64,000 nucleotides of DNA from Fluviicola sp. (GTDB lineage: Bacteria; Bacteroidota; Bacteroidia; Flavobacteriales_D; Crocinitomicaceae): positions 480,106-544,105 of the forward strand of contig NZ_JAQSWB010000002.1 of assembly GCF_029266855.1 (NCBI RefSeq). The letters run 5' to 3'. The position numbers were made by a program, and so were the translations under genes. Each line of letters opens with the position of its first letter. Position 1 is the stretch's first letter. The notes beneath the pieces are model-generated. The model saw only the letters and a list, made by a program, of their open reading frames with translations, made no database searches and was not told the DNA's origin. Below are positions 50,085-57,727 of the stretch, piece by piece.

Positions 50085-50816
50085 ATGAAAAGAGATCAAT
50101 ACATCGGCTGTTCGGGATATTACTATCCGGCATGGAAGAAAAAATTCTATCCCGAAGGCTTACAGCCAAAAGGCTGGTTGGAGTATTATAGCAGTGTTTT
50201 CAACACCGTTGAATTGAACGGAACCTTTTACCGGACTCCAAAACCCGCGGATCTGGAAAAGTATTACGCTGCTACGCCATCTGACTTCAGGTTTTCGGTT
50301 AAAATGAGCAAGCAGATCACACACATTCGAAAATTAAAAGAAACCCAGGATTTAATCAGGGAATTCCAGGATCTGATCCTTGCCGGACTAAAGGAAAAAT
50401 GCATGCATTTCCTTTTCCAGCTTCCGCCGTCTTTTCATTATACCGATGAAAACCTCTCACTGGTACTGGAGGCTATTCCACACTTACCGGAAAATGTAAT
50501 TGAGTTCAGGCATATTTCGTGGTGGAATGAAGTTGTACTGCAGAAATTATCCGATGCAGGAATTACGTTTTGCAATGTGGATTTCCCGGGAATGGAAACC
50601 TTCTTCATGCACAGCACTTCTTCCTTTTATTTGCGTTTGCATGGAAACCCGGTTTTATTTAAATCTGCCTATGAGGTCGAAGAGCTGAATAGATTTTACA
50701 ACGGTGTTCCGGAGGATAGTTCCAACAGCTGTATTTATTTCAATAATACTTATTACGAAGCGGGTTATACCAATGCGAAACAGCTGCAGGAAATAGCTGC
50801 AGGAAAAATGTCTTAA
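50085..50816 (+). CDS. DUF72 family TIM-barrel protein (YecE-like)
   Basis: A 243-residue protein. The family start IGCSGYYYPAWKKKFYPEG, NTVELNGTFYRTPKPADLEK, FRFSVKMSKQITHIRKL and VIEFRHISWWNE all match DUF72/YecE. The end (CIYFNNTYYEAGYTNAKQL) corresponds to the usual FNN...A...NA segment. The barrel is related to xylose-isomerase-like TIM barrels, but the reaction is unknown. Stands alone after the DUF763 gene. Confidence 0.88.
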   Translation: MKRDQYIGCSGYYYPAWKKKFYPEGLQPKGWLEYYSSVFNTVELNGTFYRTPKPADLEKYYAATPSDFRFSVKMSKQITHIRKLKETQDLIREFQDLILAGLKEKCMHFLFQLPPSFHYTDENLSLVLEAIPHLPENVIEFRHISWWNEVVLQKLSDAGITFCNVDFPGMETFFMHSTSSFYLRLHGNPVLFKSAYEVEELNRFYNGVPEDSSNSCIYFNNTYYEAGYTNAKQLQEIAAGKMS

Positions 50817-50888
50817 AATTCCCTATTGAACTTCTGGTGCCGGCGAGTTAGAAATAATACACCTGGTTTTCTTAAGCTGAAAAAATTT

Positions 50889-50960
50889 TACAATTGTGGA
50901 AATTATGCAAATAGTTTAGGGAATTTTATAAGCACTTCATCTTGCATCTTCCTAATTTTA
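50889..50960 (+). promoter_or_regulatory. regulon promoter, site i
   Basis: ATGCAAAT 50905-50912, 14 nt, TATAAG 50927-50932, 20 nt, TAATTTTA 50953-50960. The block ACAATTGTGGAAATT immediately precedes it and is the clearest copy of the upstream part. Confidence 0.7.
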
Positions 50961-50964
50961 AACA

Positions 50965-51050
50965 GAGTTAGAGTGGTCCATGTGTGGTAGTGTGGGTTAA
51001 ATGTTAACAGGGGGAGATTGAGGTGAAGGTTAAGCTCCCCCTCTTAACAG
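50965..51050 (+). ncRNA. candidate small RNA or leader i with long G5/C5 hairpin
   Basis: About 86 nt from the predicted start. GTTAA-C-AGGGGGAG (51003-51016) pairs with CTCCCCCT-C-TTAAC (51035-51048), with a single C-C mismatch and an 18-nt loop. No long U-run follows, so it may be a regulatory hairpin rather than a full terminator. A 26-residue ORF starts 55 nt later. Confidence 0.45.
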
Positions 51051-51105
51051 TGCTCTAAAAATTACTGGATCAAAACATATTATTTTCTTGTTTAACTTGT
51101 TGATT

Positions 51106-51186
51106 ATGAGATTAATAATTAGCTTGATAGTGCTTCTTGTTATTTGGGTTGGACTATTGCTTATGTTTTCAGATAAAGCCGGATAA
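51106..51186 (+). CDS. 26-residue single-helix membrane peptide (candidate)
   Basis: Read directly: MRLIISLIVLLVIWVGLLLM followed by FSDKAG and TAA. The opening MRLIIS and the position behind a regulon promoter plus hairpin match the tiny proteins at 21961 and 44369, but the second helix is missing. It is either a shortened family member or a leader peptide for the DUF6766 gene 87 nt downstream. Confidence 0.45.
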   Translation: MRLIISLIVLLVIWVGLLLMFSDKAG

Positions 51187-51273
51187 GATGAGTGAAGAAA
51201 ATGCAATGAATCGCCGAGCTGTGGAAAATGGACAGTGGTAGGGAAGGAATATAACCCACATATTTTCAATCTT

Positions 51274-51936
51274 ATGAAAAGAGCTAATTTTCTGACCCGC
51301 AATGCACTTTCAATCACATTCTTCCTGTTATTGGCCTTTTCCATAATCGGACAGATTTACACCGGTTGGAAGGAGCATAATGATTTTTTAAATTCTTACG
51401 ATCAACCCGGAACAAGTATGTCTGCCTATCTGACAAGCGGCCACTTTCTTCAGGCAACATTTGAAAATTGGGAAAGTGAGTTTTTCCAAATGGCTTTGTT
51501 TGTTATTCTGACTGTTTTTATGAAGCAGGAGGGTTCTTCCGAATCACGTCCGATGGAAGATGGATCGGGAGACAAAGAAGGTGAATGCGAACCACTGAAA
51601 AACTCGCCGTGGCCGGTGAAGAAAGGAGGTTTGGCGCTCCGGATTTACAAACATTCCTTATCCATTGTTTTGACGCTGCTCTTCTTTCTTTCCTTTGGTC
51701 TGCATTGGTATGGCAGCTTCCTGGATTATAACGAACAACAGGCATTGGAAGGTTTACCGCTGACTACGGGTATTGCTTACCTGGGACATTCCAAATTCTG
51801 GTTTGAATCTTTTCAGAACTGGCAGAGTGAGTTTCTCTCTATTTTTGCCATTATTTTCCTTTCGATCTATCTTCGTCAGGCAGGTTCATCGCAATCAAAA
51901 AAGGTCAATGCACCGCACTCCGAAACAGGGGAATAG
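51274..51936 (+). CDS. DUF6766-family membrane protein
   Basis: 220 residues from ATG 51274; a GTG at 51235 lies upstream in frame. The family repeat is present twice. First, FLLLAFSIIGQIYTGWKEHN with SGHFLQATFENWESEFFQMA and FMKQEGSSESRP. Then FFLSFGLHWYGSFLDYNEQQ with GHSKFWFESFQNWQSEFLSI and YLRQAGSSQSKK. Four membrane helices. The function of the family is unknown. It lies in the last regulon unit, downstream of promoter i. Confidence 0.8.
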   Translation: MKRANFLTRNALSITFFLLLAFSIIGQIYTGWKEHNDFLNSYDQPGTSMSAYLTSGHFLQATFENWESEFFQMALFVILTVFMKQEGSSESRPMEDGSGDKEGECEPLKNSPWPVKKGGLALRIYKHSLSIVLTLLFFLSFGLHWYGSFLDYNEQQALEGLPLTTGIAYLGHSKFWFESFQNWQSEFLSIFAIIFLSIYLRQAGSSQSKKVNAPHSETGE

Positions 51937-51951
51937 TGTTTGATGACTCGC

Positions 51952-52440
51952 TTAGCTAAGCTTTTGTTCTTTAAGCAATTTCAAAATAAGCTTATACAAC
52001 TCTAAAGCCGCTTTTGTTTTAATCTCTAAGGGAGTTCCACGGAATAATTTTTGAAAATCATAGGTCTTCCGCTTATAACGAATCGCATAAAAGACAGTTC
52101 CTACTGGTTTTTCTTTCGTTTCACTTCCATCAGATGAAGCAAGACCCGTTATAGCGGCATATACATCAGCTGCAACAAGTTCTGATAGATTTTGAGTCAT
52201 CTGCCTGGTTACTTCCTGCGATTCGCAAGTGTAACGCTGAATGCTTGTCTTTTTTACATTCAACAACTCCATTTTTGCCTTGGGTGTATAGCACACCAGG
52301 GAAGCGATCAATACATCGGAAACACCGATGCAGGAAGAAAGTTTCATTGCGGCAAGACCGCATGTCATGCTTTCGGCCAAAACCAGCGTCAAACCTTCTT
52401 CCTGCATGTGTCGGATCAGATCATTTGCCTTATTTCGCAT
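51952..52440 (-). CDS. CinA C-terminal / PncC-type nicotinamide-nucleotide amidohydrolase
   Basis: A 162-residue stand-alone CinA C-terminal domain. AESMTCGLAAMKLSSCIGVS replaces the usual AESCTGG, keeping Glu-Ser but changing the Cys/Thr-Gly-Gly part. CYTPKAKMELLNV and ITGLASSDGSETKEKPVGTV match the family (usual ATGIAGPxGGTxxKPVG). It would deamidate NMN to nicotinate mononucleotide in pyridine nucleotide recycling. The altered motif makes activity less certain. Last gene of the GH130-GT4-CinA operon, 18 nt after the glycosyltransferase. Confidence 0.75.
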   Translation of the reverse strand: MRNKANDLIRHMQEEGLTLVLAESMTCGLAAMKLSSCIGVSDVLIASLVCYTPKAKMELLNVKKTSIQRYTCESQEVTRQMTQNLSELVAADVYAAITGLASSDGSETKEKPVGTVFYAIRYKRKTYDFQKLFRGTPLEIKTKAALELYKLILKLLKEQKLS

Positions 52441-52458
52441 AAATACATTTCTTCCTGA

Positions 52459-54804
52459 TTAATAGTTCTCCTGGGATACCAAATACATTTTCTTTGATCG
52501 GGAATTCCGGATCTTTTGCTGTTTTTCGATCGTTATCCGCGCGATTAAATAACTAATAGTTGATTCTGCTCCCTGGTTTAAATTGATGTGTTCCCGTTCC
52601 AATCCGTCATAACATCCTCCAGTGCACGGGTTGTAAATGATGCGCGACAAGTGATTGTTTCCCAAAAACCAGCTGAAGGCCAATTGGGATTTTTCAAGAT
52701 AGCTGGTGATACCGAACACTTCGTAAAAGTGGTCAAGAGCCAGAATTGTGTAAGCAACATCAATTGGCTGTTCCCCGAATTCCTCCGGTTTCTGGCCTTT
52801 ATGCAACCAGCTTTTGTTGGAAATCAGTTTGATTCCTGTTTTGGTGAATGTAAGAGACAAGAGGAAATCAAAGGATTTCTTTGCAACCATTTTATAGAAT
52901 TTGTCGCCTGTTTCTTTCCAGGCGCACAATAATGCTTCAGGCAAAATACTATTGGCATAGGTCAGGTAACTTTCAAACCAGGGCCAGTTTTCTTCTGATT
53001 CGTGTCGATAGATATCAATAAGGCGATCTGCCAATAATTTAATATAGGAAGTAACTATCGGAGACTGGTCTTTCAGGTTGCTGAAATACAATCCTTTAAT
53101 AGTAAAAGCTATCGAACGGGGAGAATGCATGTGTTTTACATTTTTCAATGCCTTTTCAAGAATACTTCTTGCACGTAATCCGATTGATTCAGGAAGAATG
53201 TGTTCTTTTGAAATGATATAACCCAGGGCCCAAATTGCTCTCCCGTTTGAATCGGAAAGATTTGTTTCATTGTTCTGAGCCGTAAACTGTTCATTACGGT
53301 CTACGTAATTCAGGAAATCTCCTCCAGGCTGCTGGCAGAATGCAATGAATTTTAGATAAGTCTGAATAGCCACTAAACTTGCTCCGTCAAGTGTCGCTTC
53401 GTAATACATACATCTTGCAATCATTGCCCGCGAATTATCATCCAGTGTATACCCGGAATCCAGGTCGGGCTGATTGATTTTGGAAAATTGGACAATCCCG
53501 AAACGGTTAGTCAATTTACTGAAATGCGATAAATTGATATCCGGAAGCGCGTATTGAAGTTCTATTTTGTCGGATGCCAATCGTTGGAAAAGAGTGGCAT
53601 GAGCAATCGACGAATTTTCCCAAGCTGTCGGAGCAATACGTTCTAAGCCGTTGGTACTGAATTTGGTTCTCAGAACATCATCATCCAATAAACGCTCAAC
53701 AGCTTTCGCCAGTTGATCCGTGTTTTTGAAATCAACAATGATTCCCGTTTCATCATTCAGGAATTCCTTTGCATGTGGGATAGGAGTAGAGATAATGGGA
53801 CAACCACAGCTCATGGCATAGGAAAAGGTTCCGCTGACACTTTGGTTCGGATCCTGAGAAGTAAACAGGTAAATATCCGTTAGTTGCAGGTATTCCAGTA
53901 AATCCTTCAGCGACAGGTAGCGGTTGACGAAACGAACATGTTCTTCCAGTTTTAACTCATTTACCTTCGACTTTAACATTTCCCGGTAAGCTTCTCCTTC
54001 CGAAGCAACTACCGAAGGGTGCGTTTTTCCGAGAATTAAGAAAACTACATCCGGATTGTGAGCAACGATTCGCGGAAGCGCCTCCAGTGTTGTTTCTATT
54101 CCTTTACCGGAACTCAATAAACCGAATGTTGAGAGGACTTTTTTACCTTTCAGCTCGTATTTTTCCTTTAACACCTCTTTATCCGGATGGTGTACAAGGT
54201 GTGTTCCGTGTGGGATCACCGTTATTTTCTTCGGGGGAATAGCATATTCATTTTTCAAAAGCTCAGCTGCGTGGTTTGTCATTACAATAATTGAATTGGA
54301 AGAAAGTCCCACATTTCGAACACGTGCTTTCAACTGTCCGTTTGGATTTGGCAATACCGTATGAAATACGGTTACAACCGGTTTTTCCAGTGTGTGAAGA
54401 AATTTCTGCAGGGTGCTTTCATGATCCGAAGGGAAAAGCCCAAATTCATGCTGGATGACTACTACGCTTATGCGCTTGTTGTTATTGATCTTATTTGCCA
54501 GTGAGGCATATTCAATAGGTAAATCTGTTTGAAGTGTATAAGTGACTTCCTCCGGATAAGCGTAATCCATCGATCCGCTTTGAAGCGCACATACTTGCAG
54601 CTCAAACGAGTTGTCAAATTGCTGCTTCAGTGCGGTAAGTAAGTCCTGGGAATAAGTTGCAATCCCGCATTCCCTCGGAGGATAGGATGAAATCAATAGA
54701 ACAATCGGTACCTCCAGCTTAGACAGTTGGAAGTTAGCTGTTGGCAGATGGTTTATAAAAACCGGTTGCGTGAATCGATTTTCGCCGTTAATTGGATGCT
54801 TCAT
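52459..54804 (-). CDS. GT4-family glycosyltransferase with C-terminal helical-barrel domain
   Basis: A 781-residue protein. Residues 30-400 form a GT-B fold: N-terminal LLISSYPPRECGIATYSQDL, HEFGLFPSDHES, donor domain STFGLLSSGKGIETTLEALP, and SVSGTFSYAMSCGCPIISTP. Residues about 430-770 are an all-helical (alpha/alpha)-barrel-like domain (SKLTNRFGIVQFSKINQPDL, YTLDDNSRAMIARCMYYEA) seen in similar Bacteroidota proteins. It probably uses a nucleotide-sugar (GDP-mannose is the usual guess) in the cytoplasm. Its start overlaps the GH130 gene end by 17 nt, so the two act together. Confidence 0.82.
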   Translation of the reverse strand: MKHPINGENRFTQPVFINHLPTANFQLSKLEVPIVLLISSYPPRECGIATYSQDLLTALKQQFDNSFELQVCALQSGSMDYAYPEEVTYTLQTDLPIEYASLANKINNNKRISVVVIQHEFGLFPSDHESTLQKFLHTLEKPVVTVFHTVLPNPNGQLKARVRNVGLSSNSIIVMTNHAAELLKNEYAIPPKKITVIPHGTHLVHHPDKEVLKEKYELKGKKVLSTFGLLSSGKGIETTLEALPRIVAHNPDVVFLILGKTHPSVVASEGEAYREMLKSKVNELKLEEHVRFVNRYLSLKDLLEYLQLTDIYLFTSQDPNQSVSGTFSYAMSCGCPIISTPIPHAKEFLNDETGIIVDFKNTDQLAKAVERLLDDDVLRTKFSTNGLERIAPTAWENSSIAHATLFQRLASDKIELQYALPDINLSHFSKLTNRFGIVQFSKINQPDLDSGYTLDDNSRAMIARCMYYEATLDGASLVAIQTYLKFIAFCQQPGGDFLNYVDRNEQFTAQNNETNLSDSNGRAIWALGYIISKEHILPESIGLRARSILEKALKNVKHMHSPRSIAFTIKGLYFSNLKDQSPIVTSYIKLLADRLIDIYRHESEENWPWFESYLTYANSILPEALLCAWKETGDKFYKMVAKKSFDFLLSLTFTKTGIKLISNKSWLHKGQKPEEFGEQPIDVAYTILALDHFYEVFGITSYLEKSQLAFSWFLGNNHLSRIIYNPCTGGCYDGLEREHINLNQGAESTISYLIARITIEKQQKIRNSRSKKMYLVSQENY

Positions 54805-55843
54805 CTTTAATTGTATTTAGTTTGAGTTCTGAAATGAGTTCTGCAAGACTAACTGATGCATAAGCAATTTGTTCGTCTGCAGCCCCGTAATAAATGTAAA
54901 GGATGTCGCCAAAAAGTGCAGTTCCGCAAGGGAAGCATACATTGTTTACTTCTCCTTGTAGTTCCCATTCTTCTTCTGGTTCGAATAAGGGATAAGGTAA
55001 ACGGGCAATTTCCTTTTTAGGGTCATGGATGTCTAGTAAAGCTGCACAAGCAGCATAAATATTTCCTTCGGGCGTACACTTAACTCCGTGGTAAATCAAA
55101 AGCCACCCAAGAGGTGTTTCTATTGGAGGAGCGCCTGCACCGATGTAATTTATTTCATGTTCATATTTAGGGAAGAGGATGGTATTTTCCTCAAGGTTTG
55201 AAATGTGTTCTTTCCAGAATGCAGGTGTGAGCTCACTTAGTTCATTGACCGCCACCAGTTGAATATCCGGTTTTATCCGGTGAAGAAAGTGAAGCTTCCC
55301 CTGGATTCTCCGCGGAAAGAATAGTACGTCTTTATCCCAAACCAGATTATTGTGGTCAACCTCAATTTCCGGGTTGCACGGACTTGGGTTAAAAAAGTCC
55401 CAGTACCGATGGTTCACATACCCGGGATCTCTTACAAGTGTTTCAAATTCGGAATAGGAGAGCTGCGGGACGATAATTCCCTTCTTTTCAAACTGCTTAA
55501 GATCCTTTGAAGTTGCCAGGGCTCCCAAGGCATTAATTCCATCGTAAGCAGTGTACGTGAGATAATATGTATCGTCAATCAAGCAAATACGCGGATCTTC
55601 TACTCCCTGTACTTCATAAGGAAATTCAGGTGAAATAAGGGCTTCAGTATTCCGGCTCACAATTTCATGCGGACCGTCGAGCCTGCAGTAACCGATAGTA
55701 GAATGATTTCCCTTTTTTACAGCTCTGTAAAAGAGATGCACAGTATTTCCCTCGCGTATTACAGCCGGATTGAGCACTCCATGACTTTCAAAGTCAAGAG
55801 CTGTCTTTTCTAATAGTATGCCTTCTTTTGTAACCTCGACCAT
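54788..55843 (-). CDS. GH130-family glycoside phosphorylase (mannoside phosphorylase type)
   Basis: 351 residues from ATG 55843. An upstream in-frame start at 55954 is rejected because a perfect -7 box (TACGTTTG) lies between. It is a five-bladed propeller: VLNPAVIREGNTVHLFYRAV, EDPRICLIDDTYYLTYTAYD (Asp as likely proton donor), LGWLLIYHGV, and the blade end CFPCGTALFGDILYIYYGAA. GH130 enzymes reversibly phosphorolyse beta-mannosides. The neighbouring GT4 enzyme may build or extend the same glycan, so a storage or surface mannan is possible. No signal peptide, so cytoplasmic. Confidence 0.82.
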   Translation of the reverse strand: MVEVTKEGILLEKTALDFESHGVLNPAVIREGNTVHLFYRAVKKGNHSTIGYCRLDGPHEIVSRNTEALISPEFPYEVQGVEDPRICLIDDTYYLTYTAYDGINALGALATSKDLKQFEKKGIIVPQLSYSEFETLVRDPGYVNHRYWDFFNPSPCNPEIEVDHNNLVWDKDVLFFPRRIQGKLHFLHRIKPDIQLVAVNELSELTPAFWKEHISNLEENTILFPKYEHEINYIGAGAPPIETPLGWLLIYHGVKCTPEGNIYAACAALLDIHDPKKEIARLPYPLFEPEEEWELQGEVNNVCFPCGTALFGDILYIYYGAADEQIAYASVSLAELISELKLNTIKDEASN

Positions 55844-55855
55844 AGCTGTGTTCCC

Positions 55856-55863
55856 CAAACGTA
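55856..55863 (-). promoter_or_regulatory. -7 box of the GH130-GT4-CinA operon
   Basis: On the minus strand TACGTTTG, an exact consensus match, 12 nt before the ATG at 55843. It fixes the start of the first gene. Confidence 0.55.
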
Positions 55864-56103
55864 AGTGGTTCCAGGGGAGTGTAAAGTTCAGTTGCAGAGC
55901 CAGCAGAATCGTTACACAATTTTTGGCTGAACTTACATAATCATCACATTTCACAATTTTTGGGAGATTCCAACACGATGGATTTCTCTCTTTTTTAGAG
56001 GGAATCCCGCTAAATTAGAAAGTGTCATTCTTTTTAAATCAGGATTTGACACTCATGCCGGCTCCTGTGTTTTTACCTCCCAACTGATCTTCAACTTCTT
56101 ACG

Positions 56104-56141
56104 TTACTTATTCAATAAGTAATCGGAATTCCGTATGTTTG
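56104..56141 (+). promoter_or_regulatory. promoter with a 19-bp perfect palindrome over the -33 region
   Basis: TTACTTATT-C-AATAAGTAA (56104-56122) is a perfect inverted repeat ending 11 nt before the -7 box TATGTTTG (56134-56141). A repressor bound there would block the polymerase. The rest of the 356-nt gap (55864-56103) holds only a possible weak hairpin near 55979-56010. Confidence 0.5.
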
Positions 56142-56199
56142 GGTAAATCATTCTGCTCACTCATGTGAATCTTTTAATCATTATTCAAAACGAAGAACT

Positions 56200-57657
56200 A
56201 TGAAGACATTAGTACTTGGAATCATCGTAATCTGCAGCTTTACCACCAAATCTTCAGCTCAAAGTGCCAACTGGAATGCTCCGGTTACAGTAGCGTTGGG
56301 AACTACATATAGCAATATTTATCCCCGGATAGCCTTAACAACAGGAGATAATCCGCAGGTGATATGGGAAAATGGCGGAACTGACAAAATTTATTCTGCT
56401 CGCTGGAACGGATCAGGTTTTACCACTCCATTGGCACTTAATCCGGACGGAGTTGTTCCATACATTGCAACATGGACAGGAGCTGAAGTAGCAACATCCG
56501 GTGACACTGTTTTTGTGGTTTTCAGTACAGAACCAATCGGTGCAACAGCCCAGGTATATACTATTCGTTCGCTCGACGGAGGTGTGACGTTCGAAGATAC
56601 AGTTCGCGTTGACCAGATTGGAACAGATATTCCTCGTTTTCCGTCGGTAGCTGTTGGCTTGAATGGCAACCCGGTCGTCAATTTCATGCGTTTTAATTCT
56701 TCTTTTGAAGATCCGGAATATTCCGTTTCACGTTCCGCAAATGGAGGGGCATCTTATCTTGCTCCGATAAACCCGACTTCTTCGGTAACAGGCTTTGTTT
56801 GCGATTGCTGTCCGGCAACGGTTGTTGCAGAAGGCAATAAACAGGTGCTCTTATTCCGGAATGATGATAATAACATCCGTGAAATGTGGGGCTGCTATTC
56901 TATCGATGGAAGTGCAAGTTTTACAGCTGCCGCCGAAATCGATCAAACAAACTGGATGATCTCATCCTGTCCTTCCAGCGGGCCTTCCGGTGTAATTATG
57001 GGTGACTCACTGGTTTCAACTTGGATGAGTAATAGTGATGTGTACATCAGTTCAACGAATTTAAATAACCAGCAAATCGGTGTTCACCGAAAACTTTTCC
57101 CAATGGGCTTGGGTGTTCAGAATTTCCCGGTAATAGCCGGTAAAGGCGATACGCTTGCCGTTGTCTGGCAAGGTTCCAACGGCGGATCCACTGATGTTTT
57201 CTTCACTTATTCAGTTACTGGAACTGCCGGCCTGGGAGTAAATATCGATACATTGACAGCGGGAACAGTAGGTGGTCAATCGCGCCCGGATATCCAGTTT
57301 TCAAACGGGAAATTTCATATCGTCTACAGTGATAATGTTGGTACTAATGTCAAGTATTTACAGGGAACAATCGATCCGGCATCACTATCCGTAAACGAAT
57401 CTGATAAGGCTCCTGAACTGGCAATTTTCACCACACAATCCGAAGGAAAAACAAGCCTTCAGGTAAAATCTGGGTTTGATACGGAAGCCGTGATTCAATT
57501 GATCAATACTGCAGGACAGCAGGTATCAACCAGCAGGCAGCAAATCACGAAAGGAGTTTCTACCGTTTCGATCCCGGAAGGAATTCAAAAAGGGATTTAT
57601 TACGTGGTATTGGAAACAAAAGCGGGGAAGGTTTATAAGCAGAAGGTGGTTTTGTAG
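56200..57657 (+). CDS. secreted BNR/sialidase-like propeller protein with T9SS-type C-terminus
   Basis: A 485-residue protein with a signal peptide (MKTLVLGIIVICSFTTKSSA). Blades of the BNR type include RSLDGGVTFEDTVRVD, SRSANGGASYLAPINP and YSIDGSASFTAAAEID, giving a propeller of about six blades to residue 400. The segment GFVCDCCPATVVAEGNKQVL carries a Cys cluster. The last 80 residues have the beta-sandwich pattern of T9SS sorting domains (VIQLINTAGQQVSTSRQQIT, GIYYVVLETKAGKVYKQKVV) but no YPNP. Sialidase catalytic residues are not evident. Confidence 0.75.
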   Translation: MKTLVLGIIVICSFTTKSSAQSANWNAPVTVALGTTYSNIYPRIALTTGDNPQVIWENGGTDKIYSARWNGSGFTTPLALNPDGVVPYIATWTGAEVATSGDTVFVVFSTEPIGATAQVYTIRSLDGGVTFEDTVRVDQIGTDIPRFPSVAVGLNGNPVVNFMRFNSSFEDPEYSVSRSANGGASYLAPINPTSSVTGFVCDCCPATVVAEGNKQVLLFRNDDNNIREMWGCYSIDGSASFTAAAEIDQTNWMISSCPSSGPSGVIMGDSLVSTWMSNSDVYISSTNLNNQQIGVHRKLFPMGLGVQNFPVIAGKGDTLAVVWQGSNGGSTDVFFTYSVTGTAGLGVNIDTLTAGTVGGQSRPDIQFSNGKFHIVYSDNVGTNVKYLQGTIDPASLSVNESDKAPELAIFTTQSEGKTSLQVKSGFDTEAVIQLINTAGQQVSTSRQQITKGVSTVSIPEGIQKGIYYVVLETKAGKVYKQKVVL

Positions 57658-57680
57658 AGATATATTTCATTTGACTAAAT

Positions 57681-57714
57681 AAAAAAGGCATCCACAGTTG
57701 TGGATGCCTTCTCT
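57681..57714. terminator. bidirectional terminator
   Basis: AGGCATCCACA (57686-57696) and TGTGGATGCCT (57699-57709) form an 11-bp perfect stem flanked by AAAAA and TCTCTTT, between convergent genes. Confidence 0.85.
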
Positions 57715-57727
57715 TTGGTTATTGGTG

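Noticed and set aside
51188..51241. 17-residue ORF starting 1 nt after the 26-residue ORF
   Set aside because: Too short, charged and without a counterpart at the other two loci; possibly a decayed remainder of the second helix region, but this cannot be shown.
56145..56180. GGTAAAT-N14-ATGTGA near 56150 as a tenth regulon site
   Set aside because: It lacks the TG of ATGYAAAT and the TRTAA part, and lies after the gene's own -7 box.
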